43,231 bases of DNA from CAZAQS01 sp964486825 (GCA_964486825.1 CAZAQS010000010.1:1-43231); one strand, 5' to 3'. Shown: positions 8,830-16,863, counted from the first letter of the stretch. A program made the numbers and translations. Notes: generated from the sequence alone by a model not told the origin.

Positions 8830-9228
8830 ATGAAAAGAAAAGCGATTCACTTCTTAGTTTCCGGGATCGTCTTTCTGGCAGTCTCTTTCGCCTGTCGCTC
8901 CAGCATACAACCAGAAGGCACTCTCGAGAACACAGACATGGAAAACGAAGGCAGAACAACGATTAACGTAGAAGCTCGGGATTTCTCGTTGGCGCTGGAT
9001 GTATCTCAAGCTCATCCAGGTTCAATTGCTTTCGATGTCAAGAACAACGGCCTGATGCCCCACGACTTCGCGATCCGGGGTAATGGTATTGACAAAAAGA
9101 CATCCATGATCATGCCAGGAGAGAGCGCCAGGTTACTGGTTACTCTCGAGGCGGGAACGTATGATTATTTATGCACAGCTCGAGGGCATGAACAACTTGG
9201 AATGAGCGGGACACTTACCGTTAGATGA
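8830..9228 (+). CDS. Cupredoxin-like copper lipoprotein
   Basis: A 132-residue exported protein. Residues 1-21 form a signal peptide ending SFAC, so Cys22 may be lipidated, though the lipobox is imperfect (Phe before Ala). The remainder is a plastocyanin-like beta sandwich with all four type 1 copper ligands: His78 in MPHDFAI, Cys115 in YDYLCTA, His120 and Met125 in GHEQLGMSG. Such proteins carry single electrons outside the membrane. It has a good ribosome site (GAAGGGAG) and forms a pair with the DoxX-like gene 16 bases downstream. It is the first gene after the four-box promoter, so it is probably under the control of whichever regulator binds there. Confidence 0.85.
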   Translation: MKRKAIHFLVSGIVFLAVSFACRSSIQPEGTLENTDMENEGRTTINVEARDFSLALDVSQAHPGSIAFDVKNNGLMPHDFAIRGNGIDKKTSMIMPGESARLLVTLEAGTYDYLCTARGHEQLGMSGTLTVR

Positions 9229-9244
9229 AAAAGAAGGAGGAAAA

Positions 9245-9796
9245 ATGAATAAACAAGATTTGCATGAGCGGTTGGATAAAGTCGACCTCAGGTTGGTACA
9301 TTGGCTGGCGCGCTATAGCCTGACATTCCTGAAGATCGGGATGGGAATCGTTTTTCTATGGTTCGGAGCCCTGAAGTTTTTTCCGGAGCTGAGCCCTGCG
9401 ACAGGGTTGGCTGTCCGCACCATAGATATGCTCACTTTCGGGATGATACCCGAAAACATCAGCTTGATCCTACTGGCAGCGCTCGAGTCTGCCATCGGCC
9501 TGGGTTTTCTTACCGGCAAGTACCTGAGACTGACACTTGGCCTTTTGGTCTTCCAGATGGTTGGCGCCCTAACGCCCCTGGCATTGTTCCCTGGGGAAGC
9601 ATTCACCTTCTTCCCTTACGCTCCAACTTTGGAGGGCCAGTACATCATTAAGAACCTGGTGCTGATTGGAGCCGGGTTAGTGATTGGCTCAACGATACGT
9701 GGTGGAAAGATCGTTGCCGAGCCATACGAATCATACTGGCAGAGCACACAAATGACAGCTCCTCATGCCTGGAGGGAAGAAACCAGACCAAAATAA
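9245..9796 (+). CDS. DoxX/DUF417-like membrane protein
   Basis: A 183-residue inner-membrane protein with an excellent ribosome site (AAGGAGG). After a charged amphipathic N-terminus it has about four hydrophobic helices. The first contains IGMGIVFLWFGALKFFPELSP, whose W/F-G-x-LKF pattern is typical of DoxX and YkgB (DUF417) proteins. The last reads YIIKNLVLIGAGLVIG, also typical. The family has been linked to redox and thiosulfate/quinone or oxidative-stress functions, but no reaction is firmly assigned. Pairing with a copper protein suggests an electron-transfer or envelope-redox role (inference). Confidence 0.75.
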   Translation: MNKQDLHERLDKVDLRLVHWLARYSLTFLKIGMGIVFLWFGALKFFPELSPATGLAVRTIDMLTFGMIPENISLILLAALESAIGLGFLTGKYLRLTLGLLVFQMVGALTPLALFPGEAFTFFPYAPTLEGQYIIKNLVLIGAGLVIGSTIRGGKIVAEPYESYWQSTQMTAPHAWREETRPK

Positions 9797-9809
9797 ACCC
9801 TAAATCATG

Positions 9810-9841
9810 GCGCCGGTTGTTGATACATTAACAACCGGCGC
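9810..9841 (+). terminator. Strong hairpin after cupredoxin-DoxX pair
   Basis: A perfect 12-bp stem (GCGCCGGTTGTT paired with AACAACCGGCGC) closes an 8-base loop, starting 13 bases after the DoxX-like stop codon. No T-run follows, so it is not a textbook intrinsic terminator. It may stop transcription weakly or protect the mRNA 3' end. Confidence 0.6.
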
Positions 9842-9863
9842 GTAAACTGGAAATTACGAGTAA

Positions 9864-9894
9864 GAGAAGCAGTCTGCCAGGCAGACTGCTTCTC
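9864..9894. repeat. Perfect 14-bp inverted repeat
   Basis: GAGAAGCAGTCTGC and its exact complement are separated by CAG only. No T-run follows on either side. It lies 22 bases after the previous hairpin and before a broken methyltransferase remnant. It could be a second terminator-like hairpin, a mobile-element end or a binding site; sequence alone does not decide. Confidence 0.7.
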
Positions 9895-9980
9895 GAGGAG
9901 CCGGGGATGATCGTGTGTTGGTATAATAGCAACCTTAGATTTCGGATTAGGGGATCTCGTCCGAATGGAGTACAAATACG

Positions 9981-10103
9981 ATGGCTAAACAAATTGCAGA
10001 ACGACATGTATGGTCGGTGAGTTTTTTAGACGTTAAGCCCAGCGACCGAATCCTTGAAATTGGGTGCGGGCACGGCTGTTTGTGTCGTTGCCAAACCGAA
10101 TAA
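9981..10103 (+). pseudogene. Truncated class I methyltransferase remnant
   Basis: A 40-codon frame from ATG 9981 to TAA 10101-10103 matches only the N-terminus of a SAM-dependent methyltransferase: about 30 residues ending in DRILEIGCGHG, the glycine-rich SAM-binding motif I. After motif I the frame turns into a cysteine-rich tail and stops, and no later motif is recognisable in any frame before 10248. A TATAAT at 9922-9927 precedes it. Apart from this remnant and the two inverted repeats, 9797-10151 holds nothing I can identify. Confidence 0.6.
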
Positions 10104-10151
10104 ATACACTGCTTGACTCTTGTAAGTTGTTCCGATATATTCCAGGGAATA

Positions 10152-10180
10152 TTGACAAAATTTGTCTTATTATTGATTAA
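10152..10180 (+). promoter_or_regulatory. Putative promoter with palindrome before rsbU-like gene
   Basis: TTGACA (10152-10157) is followed 17 bases later by GATTAA (10175-10180), a weak -10. Overlapping the -35 is the palindrome GACAAA-A-TTTGTC (10154-10166), which could be an operator. It lies about 70 bases upstream of the phosphatase start. Confidence 0.4.
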
Positions 10181-10247
10181 ACCAGAGCAGATGAATCAAA
10201 TATCCAGGAGTGTTCGGTAAGGTTGATCAAGGGCTACAATAGGCAAA

Positions 10248-11930
10248 ATGACAATGCAAATATCACAATTAAGAAAAAATGAAGGGATAAAAAGCACTGC
10301 CAGACTTAGGACAAGAATGGCCATTTCTTATGTAATTGTTTCATTCGTCATCGTGCTTGGGTTGGTAAGTTTGTTTAGCGCGTTCGCAATCTACACCCTG
10401 ACGCGCACCCCGGTGTTAGCATACCTGGTTTTGTACATAGCAGACCGTACCGCTCAGACGTATGCCCTTCAGGCTGCCTTATGGGCGGAAGGTGAGGAGC
10501 TAAATCCCGGAACCACCTTTGAGCCAGGACGGCCAACTTCACTCGGCCTCATCGAAGAAGAAGCTGATCAAGAACTCTCAACCCTAACGATGGATGTGCC
10601 CTTTGTAGAACCCAACTCACCTATACCAGAGTGGCCTGTTTTTGGGCTGTTGATCGGGCCGGATGAGCAAGTCATCGCCAGCTCTTATCCTGATGAATAC
10701 CCTACCTCGATTAGGATCGATCAGGATCTGCCTGAAGATGCATCCCTGATTCGAAGTGCTCTAGCTGGAAAACCAGATTATTCGGTGAACGAAAATGCTG
10801 AAGGCCGGTTTGTCTCTGTAGCGCGCCCTGTCTGGAGTCGTGATCGAGAACCAATCGGAGCCGTGTATGTCCAGGCGCCAACAGGAGGCTCGCCAAACGT
10901 TCCCTTTTTAGCCCAGGTTGCATGGATCGTTCTACCAACGGGGATGCTTTTGCTGTGCCTGATGCTTCCCATTGGGGCTTTATTTGGGGTTTTGACAACG
11001 CGTGGTGTGGTACGGCGCGTCGAGCGATTAGTGAGCGCAACCTCCCGATTTACGGAAGGCGATTACTCTCAACGTGTGCCGGTAAGCCGGAAGGATGAGG
11101 TCGGGAAGTTAGAACAACAATTTAACCAAATGGCGGAACAGCTCGTCGAAAGCTTTCAGCAGCGCCAGGCGATGGCTGAGCAAAGCGCTCGCCGGGAGGA
11201 GCGGGCGCGGATCGATCAGGAGATGAGCTCGGCTTACTACATTCAAAAATCCCTGCTGCCTAAGGAAATACCCGCCCCACCTGGCTGGGAGATCGAGCCA
11301 TTCTACCGGCCTGCCAGCCAGGTGGGAGGAGATTTATACGATTTTATGGCCCTGCCAGATGGAAGAATAGGGATCGTTATCGGCGACGCGAATGGAAAGG
11401 GGATGCCCTCCGCACTCATCATGGCAACTACTTGCGCCATGCTGCGCGCGGCTGCACCCGGAGTTAATTCACCAGGACGGGTGCTTTCTCAGGTTAACGA
11501 TCTTCTGCATATCCACATTCCACCAATGACCTTTGCTACCTGCTTCTATGCGATCCTAAATCCAGCAAGTGGGCGGTTAAGTTTTGCCAACGCAGGGCAT
11601 AACCTGCCCTACCTCTCCCATGCTGGTGAGGTAGCCGAATTGCGAGCGGTCGGAATGCCGCTAGGGCTGATGCCCGAACAGGACTATCCGGAACAAGAAG
11701 TATCCCTCGAGAAGGAGGACTGCCTCTTGTTCTATTCGGACGGGTTGGTGGAAGCGCATAATGAAAATCGAGAGATGTTCGGCTCTCCCCGTCTCATTGA
11801 TCTGGTACAAAGGCATTCAAACGCAGAAGACCTGATCGATCTTCTGCTCAAAGAATTGGAAAACTTTTCAGGTAGTAGCTGGGAGCAAGAGGACGATATC
11901 ACCCTGGTGATGTTGAGGAAGCTGACTTGA
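10248..11930 (+). CDS. Membrane RsbU/SpoIIE-type PP2C phosphatase with HAMP
   Basis: A 560-residue sensor phosphatase. Transmembrane helix 1 is at about residues 24-50, an extracytoplasmic sensing region spans about 51-222, helix 2 about 223-247, then HAMP to about 300, a coiled coil, and a SpoIIE/PP2C domain from about 350 to the end. The metal-binding aspartates are visible in GGDLYDF, GDANGKGMPSA, FYSDGLVEAHN and EQEDDITLVML. Such enzymes dephosphorylate an anti-sigma antagonist (RsbV-like) so that it can capture an RsbW-like kinase. The next gene encodes such a kinase, but no RsbV-like gene is visible. The two adjacent ATGs (10248, 10254) have no strong ribosome site. Confidence 0.9.
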   Translation: MTMQISQLRKNEGIKSTARLRTRMAISYVIVSFVIVLGLVSLFSAFAIYTLTRTPVLAYLVLYIADRTAQTYALQAALWAEGEELNPGTTFEPGRPTSLGLIEEEADQELSTLTMDVPFVEPNSPIPEWPVFGLLIGPDEQVIASSYPDEYPTSIRIDQDLPEDASLIRSALAGKPDYSVNENAEGRFVSVARPVWSRDREPIGAVYVQAPTGGSPNVPFLAQVAWIVLPTGMLLLCLMLPIGALFGVLTTRGVVRRVERLVSATSRFTEGDYSQRVPVSRKDEVGKLEQQFNQMAEQLVESFQQRQAMAEQSARREERARIDQEMSSAYYIQKSLLPKEIPAPPGWEIEPFYRPASQVGGDLYDFMALPDGRIGIVIGDANGKGMPSALIMATTCAMLRAAAPGVNSPGRVLSQVNDLLHIHIPPMTFATCFYAILNPASGRLSFANAGHNLPYLSHAGEVAELRAVGMPLGLMPEQDYPEQEVSLEKEDCLLFYSDGLVEAHNENREMFGSPRLIDLVQRHSNAEDLIDLLLKELENFSGSSWEQEDDITLVMLRKLT

Positions 11931-11958
11931 TGATGCCGGAGCATGGGGAAGGTGAATT

Positions 11959-13146
11959 TTGGAAGAGTTTTATCTGAAAAGCGAACCAGGAAACGAACGG
12001 ATTGCTATGGAGAAAGTCGCCGGAGTGATCGCGGGGGTTGGATTGCAGGATCATCGCATGGAACGATTGAAAACCGCCGTCGCCGAAGCGACATTGAACG
12101 CAATGGAGCATGGCAACCGGTATGATCCGGAAAAAGAAGTAAAAATCCAGATCCAGATTACAGAGAAGTTAATGTCTGTTCTCATTACTGATTACGGGGG
12201 CGATCAACCGATCCCAGAAGAAATGCATCCAGATCTGGAAGCTAAACTGAAGGGGGACGAGTCGCCGCGCGGCTGGGGGCTCTACCTGATTAGGAAAATG
12301 GTGGACGAACTTAACATAACGAGTGATGGAGAAAGGCATATTGTCGAGCTCGTCATGTATTTGAAAGAGGACCCTTTGCAAGACACAGTAGAAGAATTGG
12401 CCAAGGCAGCTAAGGCACTGGCGAGCAAGGAAAGTTGGGCGGCCCCAGTCTCGCGGTTGAAGGTCGGCGAGGTACCCGGTGGAGCGATAAACCTGAATGT
12501 GGAAGGGCGGCAGCTCACAGGGCCGGTGCGCGGCTTCGGCCGACTCTGGCAAAAAACACACACGATGCGCCTGAGTGGTATTGATGTCACTCCCCAGGAT
12601 GTGGTTCGCACCTGGAAAAGAAAATTTCCGGAATACTGGCCAAAAGGAAATCGATTCTATGGATCGGGGAAGGGGATCACTCCAGGTGATGTGGCTGTGC
12701 TAAACCTGGCTGCGCCAGCCGGCATCCGTCTCTCCACAGGCATCATGGTGATTTATGCAGATGATGTGTCTTTCAGTTTCATGACCCCGGAGGGACATAT
12801 CTTCGCCGGGCTGATCACATTCAGTGCTTACGATGACGAGGGCATCACCGTTGTCCAGATCCAGGCCTTAGTCAGGCCCAGCGATCCATTGTTCGAACTG
12901 GGAAGCCGTTTCGGCGTCGTGGACAGAAATGAGGACAGGTTCTGGCATGGGACCCTGGAGAACCTGGCTCACGATTTCGGTGTCGAAGGGGTAGTTCAGC
13001 AGCGAAACACTCTCATCGATCCGGGAGTACAATGGAATAAGGCGAAGAACATCTGGCATAACGCTGCGATCCGGACGGTGATCTATACCGTTCTGGCGCC
13101 TTATCGCTGGATTCGAAATCTTTTCAAGAGCGGGGAGTCATCTTGA
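11959..13146 (+). CDS. RsbW-like histidine kinase-fold protein fused to DUF1990/SRPBCC-like domain
   Basis: A 395-residue two-part protein. Residues 1 to about 135 are a GHKL ATPase of the RsbW/HATPase_c_2 kind, with N-box EATLNAMEHGNRY (about 47-59) and G-box GWGLYLIRKM (about 105-114). Residues about 165-370 form a separate domain including LSGIDVTPQDVVRTWKRKFP and DPLFELGSRFG. This resembles DUF1990-type SRPBCC proteins of the YndJ kind, but the assignment is tentative. The tail has a hydrophobic stretch AIRTVIYTVLAPYRWI. The start is TTG at 11959, with GGGGAAGGTGA just upstream. It follows the RsbU-type phosphatase by 28 bases, so the pair probably forms a partner-switching module whose output could be the second domain or the LuxR protein downstream. 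Confidence 0.75.
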   Translation: MEEFYLKSEPGNERIAMEKVAGVIAGVGLQDHRMERLKTAVAEATLNAMEHGNRYDPEKEVKIQIQITEKLMSVLITDYGGDQPIPEEMHPDLEAKLKGDESPRGWGLYLIRKMVDELNITSDGERHIVELVMYLKEDPLQDTVEELAKAAKALASKESWAAPVSRLKVGEVPGGAINLNVEGRQLTGPVRGFGRLWQKTHTMRLSGIDVTPQDVVRTWKRKFPEYWPKGNRFYGSGKGITPGDVAVLNLAAPAGIRLSTGIMVIYADDVSFSFMTPEGHIFAGLITFSAYDDEGITVVQIQALVRPSDPLFELGSRFGVVDRNEDRFWHGTLENLAHDFGVEGVVQQRNTLIDPGVQWNKAKNIWHNAAIRTVIYTVLAPYRWIRNLFKSGESS

Positions 13147-13172
13147 CCTATTCCCTAAACCGGATAGATAAA

Positions 13173-13187
13173 TTTACACTTTGTAAA
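13173..13187. promoter_or_regulatory. Palindrome directly upstream of malT-like gene
   Basis: TTTACA-CTT-TGTAAA is an exact 6-bp inverted repeat that ends 4 bases before the ATG at 13192. It occupies the place where a Shine-Dalgarno sequence would normally be. It may be an operator for autoregulation or an mRNA hairpin limiting translation. Function is inferred from position only. Confidence 0.4.
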
Positions 13188-13191
13188 ATCC

Positions 13192-15876
13192 ATGGATACG
13201 TATGAAATCCTTCGCACGAAATTAACAATTCCACAGGCGCGCCCGGCACATGTGGCGCGGCGGGCGCTGCTGTCAGCTCTCGATCAAAGCCTGGAAAGTA
13301 AAGTCACGCTGATCTCTGCTCCACCGGGTTATGGAAAAACCACGTTGGTAAGCCAGTGGATCGCCGCACGTAGCAAGCAAACCCAGCCAGGCTTGTTTGC
13401 CTGGGTTTCCCTGGACGAAGGTGATAACGATCCGATCCGGTTCTGGCGCTATATCATCGCAGCCTGTAGAGCTTACGATGAGAATGCAGGTGCAACAGCT
13501 TGGGATCTGTTGGAGAGGGCCAGGCGTCCCTCTTACGAGGCTGCACTTAACTCGCTGATAAATGACCTCTCAGGGCTTCCGTCCGACAATATTCTCGTCC
13601 TGGAGGATTACCACAGCATCCAATCCGAACAAATTCACGGGTCAGTGGCTTATTTTCTCGACCATCTTCCCTCCAACCTGCATTTAATTATCACCACCCG
13701 CCGTGAGCCGCCCCTGCCCATAGCCAGGCTACGGGTGCGGGATGAGCTGACCGAAATCAATACCCAAGATTTGCGGTTTACAACGGAAGAGATGCGAGAA
13801 TTTCTCTCGAATGCAACAGAAGCGGCTCTATCTCCTGCTACCCTGGCGAAACTGGAAGCTCGCCTGGAGGGCTGGGCGGCCGGCCTGCGATTGGTCACCC
13901 TGGCTCTGAAGGATAAAGGTAGCTCCGAAGAGATCGAGCGGGCTGTTGAAAATCTCACTGGCAGCCATAAACATATCCTCGATTATTTGTTGGTCGAGGT
14001 ACTGAATGCCCAACCAGAGCCGCTGCAGGATTTTCTATTGCAGACCAGCGTCTTGAACCGCTTGACGGGTGATCTTTGTGATGCGCTTACTGGTCGCCAG
14101 GACAGTAAAGAGGTGCTCGTACAGATTGAGAAGGCTAACCTTTTCCTCGAACCCCTTGATCCGGCTCATCGCTGGTACCGGTACCATACGCTTTTCGCAG
14201 AAGCCATGCAACAAGAAGCATTAAACCGATATGGAGGGGAGGCCATGCGTACCCTCTACGAGCAGGCCAGCCACTGGTATGAGGAGCATAACCGGTTGGG
14301 TGACGCCGTTGAAACTGCAATTTCTGCCCACTTATACCCCCAGGCTGCGGCGCAAATTGAGCGTATCATCCAAACCTCACCCGGCTTCGCCCATGAGATA
14401 TTCACCCTACGGCGTTGGTTGAGCGCCTTTCCACCAGAACAACTGCACGGATCAGCTTTGCTTTCGTTCTTGTATGCGAATGCCTTCCTTTTCACCTCCG
14501 ACCGCTACGCACCGGAGACAAAAGCCATTGTAGAAACCCCGTTAAGAGCAGCAGAAAGCCTTTGGCGCTCGGAAGGCAACCGAGAGATGGTCGGCAGGGT
14601 GATCGCTTTTCGGTCGATGGTAGATTGGTGGCAAGGGGATTATCGGGCTTCTTTTGTGCGCGCAAAAGAAGCTTTGGATTTCCTGGCCATCCATGATGCT
14701 CATTGGAGGGGTACCTGCTACCTCGGTTTGGGTGGAGAAGCTCTCATGGCAGGAGAGGTGCTGCTCGCAAGACAACACTTCATGGAAGGGCGTGATTTGT
14801 TGGAAGCAGCCGGGAACATCTATGGATTGGTCGCTGCGCTCCAGCTCCTGGGTTTGATGTATCTCAGGCAAGGAGATCTTCACCAGGCAAGTGAGGTATT
14901 TCAGGAAGCTCTAGAAAAAGGATACCGGGACCTTTCGGATCGTTGCCAGGCCTTAGCCGGTCTGGCCGAGATCGCATACGAATGGAATGAGCTCGATCGC
15001 GCCGGGCAGCTGGCTGCTGAAGGTTTGGAAATCAGCCAGCAAGCCCATGAGCATGACGCATTGGTGAATAGCTCATTTACCCTGGGACGCGTATACCATG
15101 CCCGAGGTGAGATGGACCGGGCCATTCATGTGATGAACGGTCTAAACCGAAATCTGCACAACTCTGTCTTGTCCGGAGAAATCGAATATGCACAGACCTG
15201 GATGGCTCTGGTAAAGGGAGATTTGCCCTCGGCGGCACGCATGCTCTCAACCTGGGAAGAGAATGCGATCCGGCTGGCGCTCCTGGAAGAACGCCGGGCA
15301 TTTATGGCAGCGCGTATCCAAATATTAAATGGTGAGGCAGACAAAGCACTGGAACGGTTGGAAGCCTGGCTGGTCAAAGCGCGGGAGCAAGGCCGCAGGC
15401 GTGGTGAGACCGAGGCCCTGATCCTCCAGGCGCTGGCCTGGTCTGTGCTTCACGAGAAAACCCAGGCGATGCAATGTCTTATACAAGCGTTGCAATCCGC
15501 CAGGGTTGAGGGTTTTAAGCGGATATTTCTCGATGAGGGAGAAAGGCTGGCTGTTTTGCTGAAAGACAGCCTGGCCGAGATAAGGGAGGAACCCCTGGCA
15601 GCTTATGCCCGCGCACTGCTGGTGTCCTTTACGGAGAAAGGCCTGGAACCAACTAATTCCGTTTCAGGGGACAGGATGCCCGTGGAGGCTTTGAGCGAGC
15701 AAGAAAAACGCGTCCTGCGATTATTAGCTGGCGGGCGGACTTACCGGGAGATTGCCGAGGAATTGATTGTGTCCACGAACACGGTCAAAACACAGTTAAA
15801 AAGCATCTACCGGAAGCTGGGGGTATCAACGCGTGATGAAGCCAGGGAGGTAGCCAGGCATTTGAAGATGATCTAA
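13192..15876 (+). CDS. MalT-like LuxR-family ATP-dependent transcription regulator
   Basis: An 894-residue STAND-type activator. The N-terminal ATPase has Walker A APPGYGKTT (residues 43-51) and a Walker B/sensor region around NILVLEDYH. About residues 330-800 are helical TPR/MalT-type repeats that would bind the inducer. The C-terminus (about 834-894) is a LuxR helix-turn-helix: LSEQEKRVLRLLAGGRTYREIAEEL followed by VSTNTVKTQLKSIYRKLGVS. Proteins of this kind need ATP and a ligand to multimerise and activate promoters with several direct-repeat boxes. It lies between the two four-box promoters at 8728 and 15932, which makes it the best candidate regulator (inference). There is no clear ribosome site before the ATG. 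Confidence 0.93.
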   Translation: MDTYEILRTKLTIPQARPAHVARRALLSALDQSLESKVTLISAPPGYGKTTLVSQWIAARSKQTQPGLFAWVSLDEGDNDPIRFWRYIIAACRAYDENAGATAWDLLERARRPSYEAALNSLINDLSGLPSDNILVLEDYHSIQSEQIHGSVAYFLDHLPSNLHLIITTRREPPLPIARLRVRDELTEINTQDLRFTTEEMREFLSNATEAALSPATLAKLEARLEGWAAGLRLVTLALKDKGSSEEIERAVENLTGSHKHILDYLLVEVLNAQPEPLQDFLLQTSVLNRLTGDLCDALTGRQDSKEVLVQIEKANLFLEPLDPAHRWYRYHTLFAEAMQQEALNRYGGEAMRTLYEQASHWYEEHNRLGDAVETAISAHLYPQAAAQIERIIQTSPGFAHEIFTLRRWLSAFPPEQLHGSALLSFLYANAFLFTSDRYAPETKAIVETPLRAAESLWRSEGNREMVGRVIAFRSMVDWWQGDYRASFVRAKEALDFLAIHDAHWRGTCYLGLGGEALMAGEVLLARQHFMEGRDLLEAAGNIYGLVAALQLLGLMYLRQGDLHQASEVFQEALEKGYRDLSDRCQALAGLAEIAYEWNELDRAGQLAAEGLEISQQAHEHDALVNSSFTLGRVYHARGEMDRAIHVMNGLNRNLHNSVLSGEIEYAQTWMALVKGDLPSAARMLSTWEENAIRLALLEERRAFMAARIQILNGEADKALERLEAWLVKAREQGRRRGETEALILQALAWSVLHEKTQAMQCLIQALQSARVEGFKRIFLDEGERLAVLLKDSLAEIREEPLAAYARALLVSFTEKGLEPTNSVSGDRMPVEALSEQEKRVLRLLAGGRTYREIAEELIVSTNTVKTQLKSIYRKLGVSTRDEAREVARHLKMI

Positions 15877-15931
15877 TCGCTTATTCCGTATTCTGAAGGA
15901 AGTTCCCAATATATACATATATATATATCAG

Positions 15932-15992
15932 AATCACCCTGCCAATCACCCAGGTCAGGGTGATTTCGATTCACCCCTCTTTCCCTTAAACT
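15932..15992 (+). promoter_or_regulatory. Four-box promoter P2 upstream of GGV-repeat operon
   Basis: Boxes are AATCACCC at 15932, AATCACCC at 15944, inverted GGGTGAT at 15958 and ATTCACCC at 15969, with TAAACT at 15987-15992. Spacings of 12, 14 and 11, and 18 from box 4 to the -10, are the same as in P1. An alternating AT tract (15909-15928) lies just upstream. Transcription would begin near 15999, leaving a leader of about 175 bases before ATG 16173. Confidence 0.75.
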
Positions 15993-16033
15993 GCTCCTAT
16001 TGGAGTAAGAACCGAAAATGGCTCTTATGAGGT

Positions 16034-16082
16034 GTTTCGCCGGAAGTCGTTAGAGAAAATCTCCCGGTATGACCGGCGAAAC
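16034..16082 (+). other. Leader inverted repeat and mini-ORF before 16173 gene
   Basis: Within the predicted leader, GTTTCGCCGG (16034-16043) is exactly complementary to CCGGCGAAAC (16073-16082). Overlapping its left arm is an 11-codon frame (ATG 16018 to TAG 16051) preceded by TTGGAG. The ribosome site and ATG context resemble those of the cupredoxin gene after P1. It may be a leader peptide/attenuator or the relic of a lost first gene. Confidence 0.4.
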
Positions 16083-16172
16083 AATCCTGTAATTAGCCAA
16101 TCATGTACGGAAATTTGTAATAAGACTTTCGGCCAATTACAGAGAAATTTTTGGATATATAGAGGAGTATCT

Positions 16173-16832
16173 ATGAAGGCTAACAAAAATGACATTACGA
16201 GCAGCATGAGTTTCGATTTCGAGGCTCCGCTCGGCGATATCCAGCAGGGACGAATACAAATCTTGAAAGGCGCTCCGAAAATAAAGATTGGAAGTAATCC
16301 CCGCATGGCCCAATTCGTGCAGGCCAGATTCGAACGCCCGCTGCCGGATGTAACAGTCGAAGAAGGCGTCATCCAAATCCTATATCCGGGTTACTCTTTA
16401 TTAAATTGGCTGGTGTATTGGAATCAACCTGTGGCCGACCTTACACTGAACACATCCCTTCCCTGGAGGATTGAAGGTCACGGAGGGGTTAGCAGTTTTC
16501 TGGGGGATTTCAGTGGTTTGCAAATATCGGGGATTGAATTACATGGAGGCGTCAGCCATTTCCGTGTAACACTGCCTGTTCCCTTAGGCAGTGTTCCGAT
16601 ACGGCTTGTGGGAGGCGTTAGTGAACTGTATGTCGATCGCCCACGGGGGGTGCCTGTAAGCATTCAGGTGCGGGGTGGAATTGGTTCCTTTACATTTGAC
16701 GGGCAGCACTTTGGCTCGATGGGAGGCCAACCGCGTATAGAATCGCCCGGCTACCATGAAGCAGCCAGCCGTTATGAAATTCTTGTTTCGGGAGGAGCCG
16801 GAAAAATAATAACAGGTTTTCAATCGCAATAA
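16173..16832 (+). CDS. Uncharacterised beta-repeat (GGV) protein
   Basis: A 219-residue protein without signal peptide or obvious catalytic motif. Its C-terminal half is a ladder of short beta strands with recurring glycine pairs: GHGGVSSF, LHGGVSHF, LVGGVSEL and VRGGIGSF, each about 25 residues apart. This suggests a beta-helix or toast-rack-like fold such as those in LiaF/DUF2154-type proteins, but the match is structural impression only. I chose ATG 16173 (AGAGGAG 8 bases upstream) over a GTG at 16032 that would add 47 residues without a ribosome site. It is the first full gene behind four-box promoter P2 and probably co-transcribed with the NmrA-like gene. Confidence 0.7.
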   Translation: MKANKNDITSSMSFDFEAPLGDIQQGRIQILKGAPKIKIGSNPRMAQFVQARFERPLPDVTVEEGVIQILYPGYSLLNWLVYWNQPVADLTLNTSLPWRIEGHGGVSSFLGDFSGLQISGIELHGGVSHFRVTLPVPLGSVPIRLVGGVSELYVDRPRGVPVSIQVRGGIGSFTFDGQHFGSMGGQPRIESPGYHEAASRYEILVSGGAGKIITGFQSQ

Positions 16833-16863
16833 AACAAAAAAAGAAAGTTATCAGGAGGTAAAT

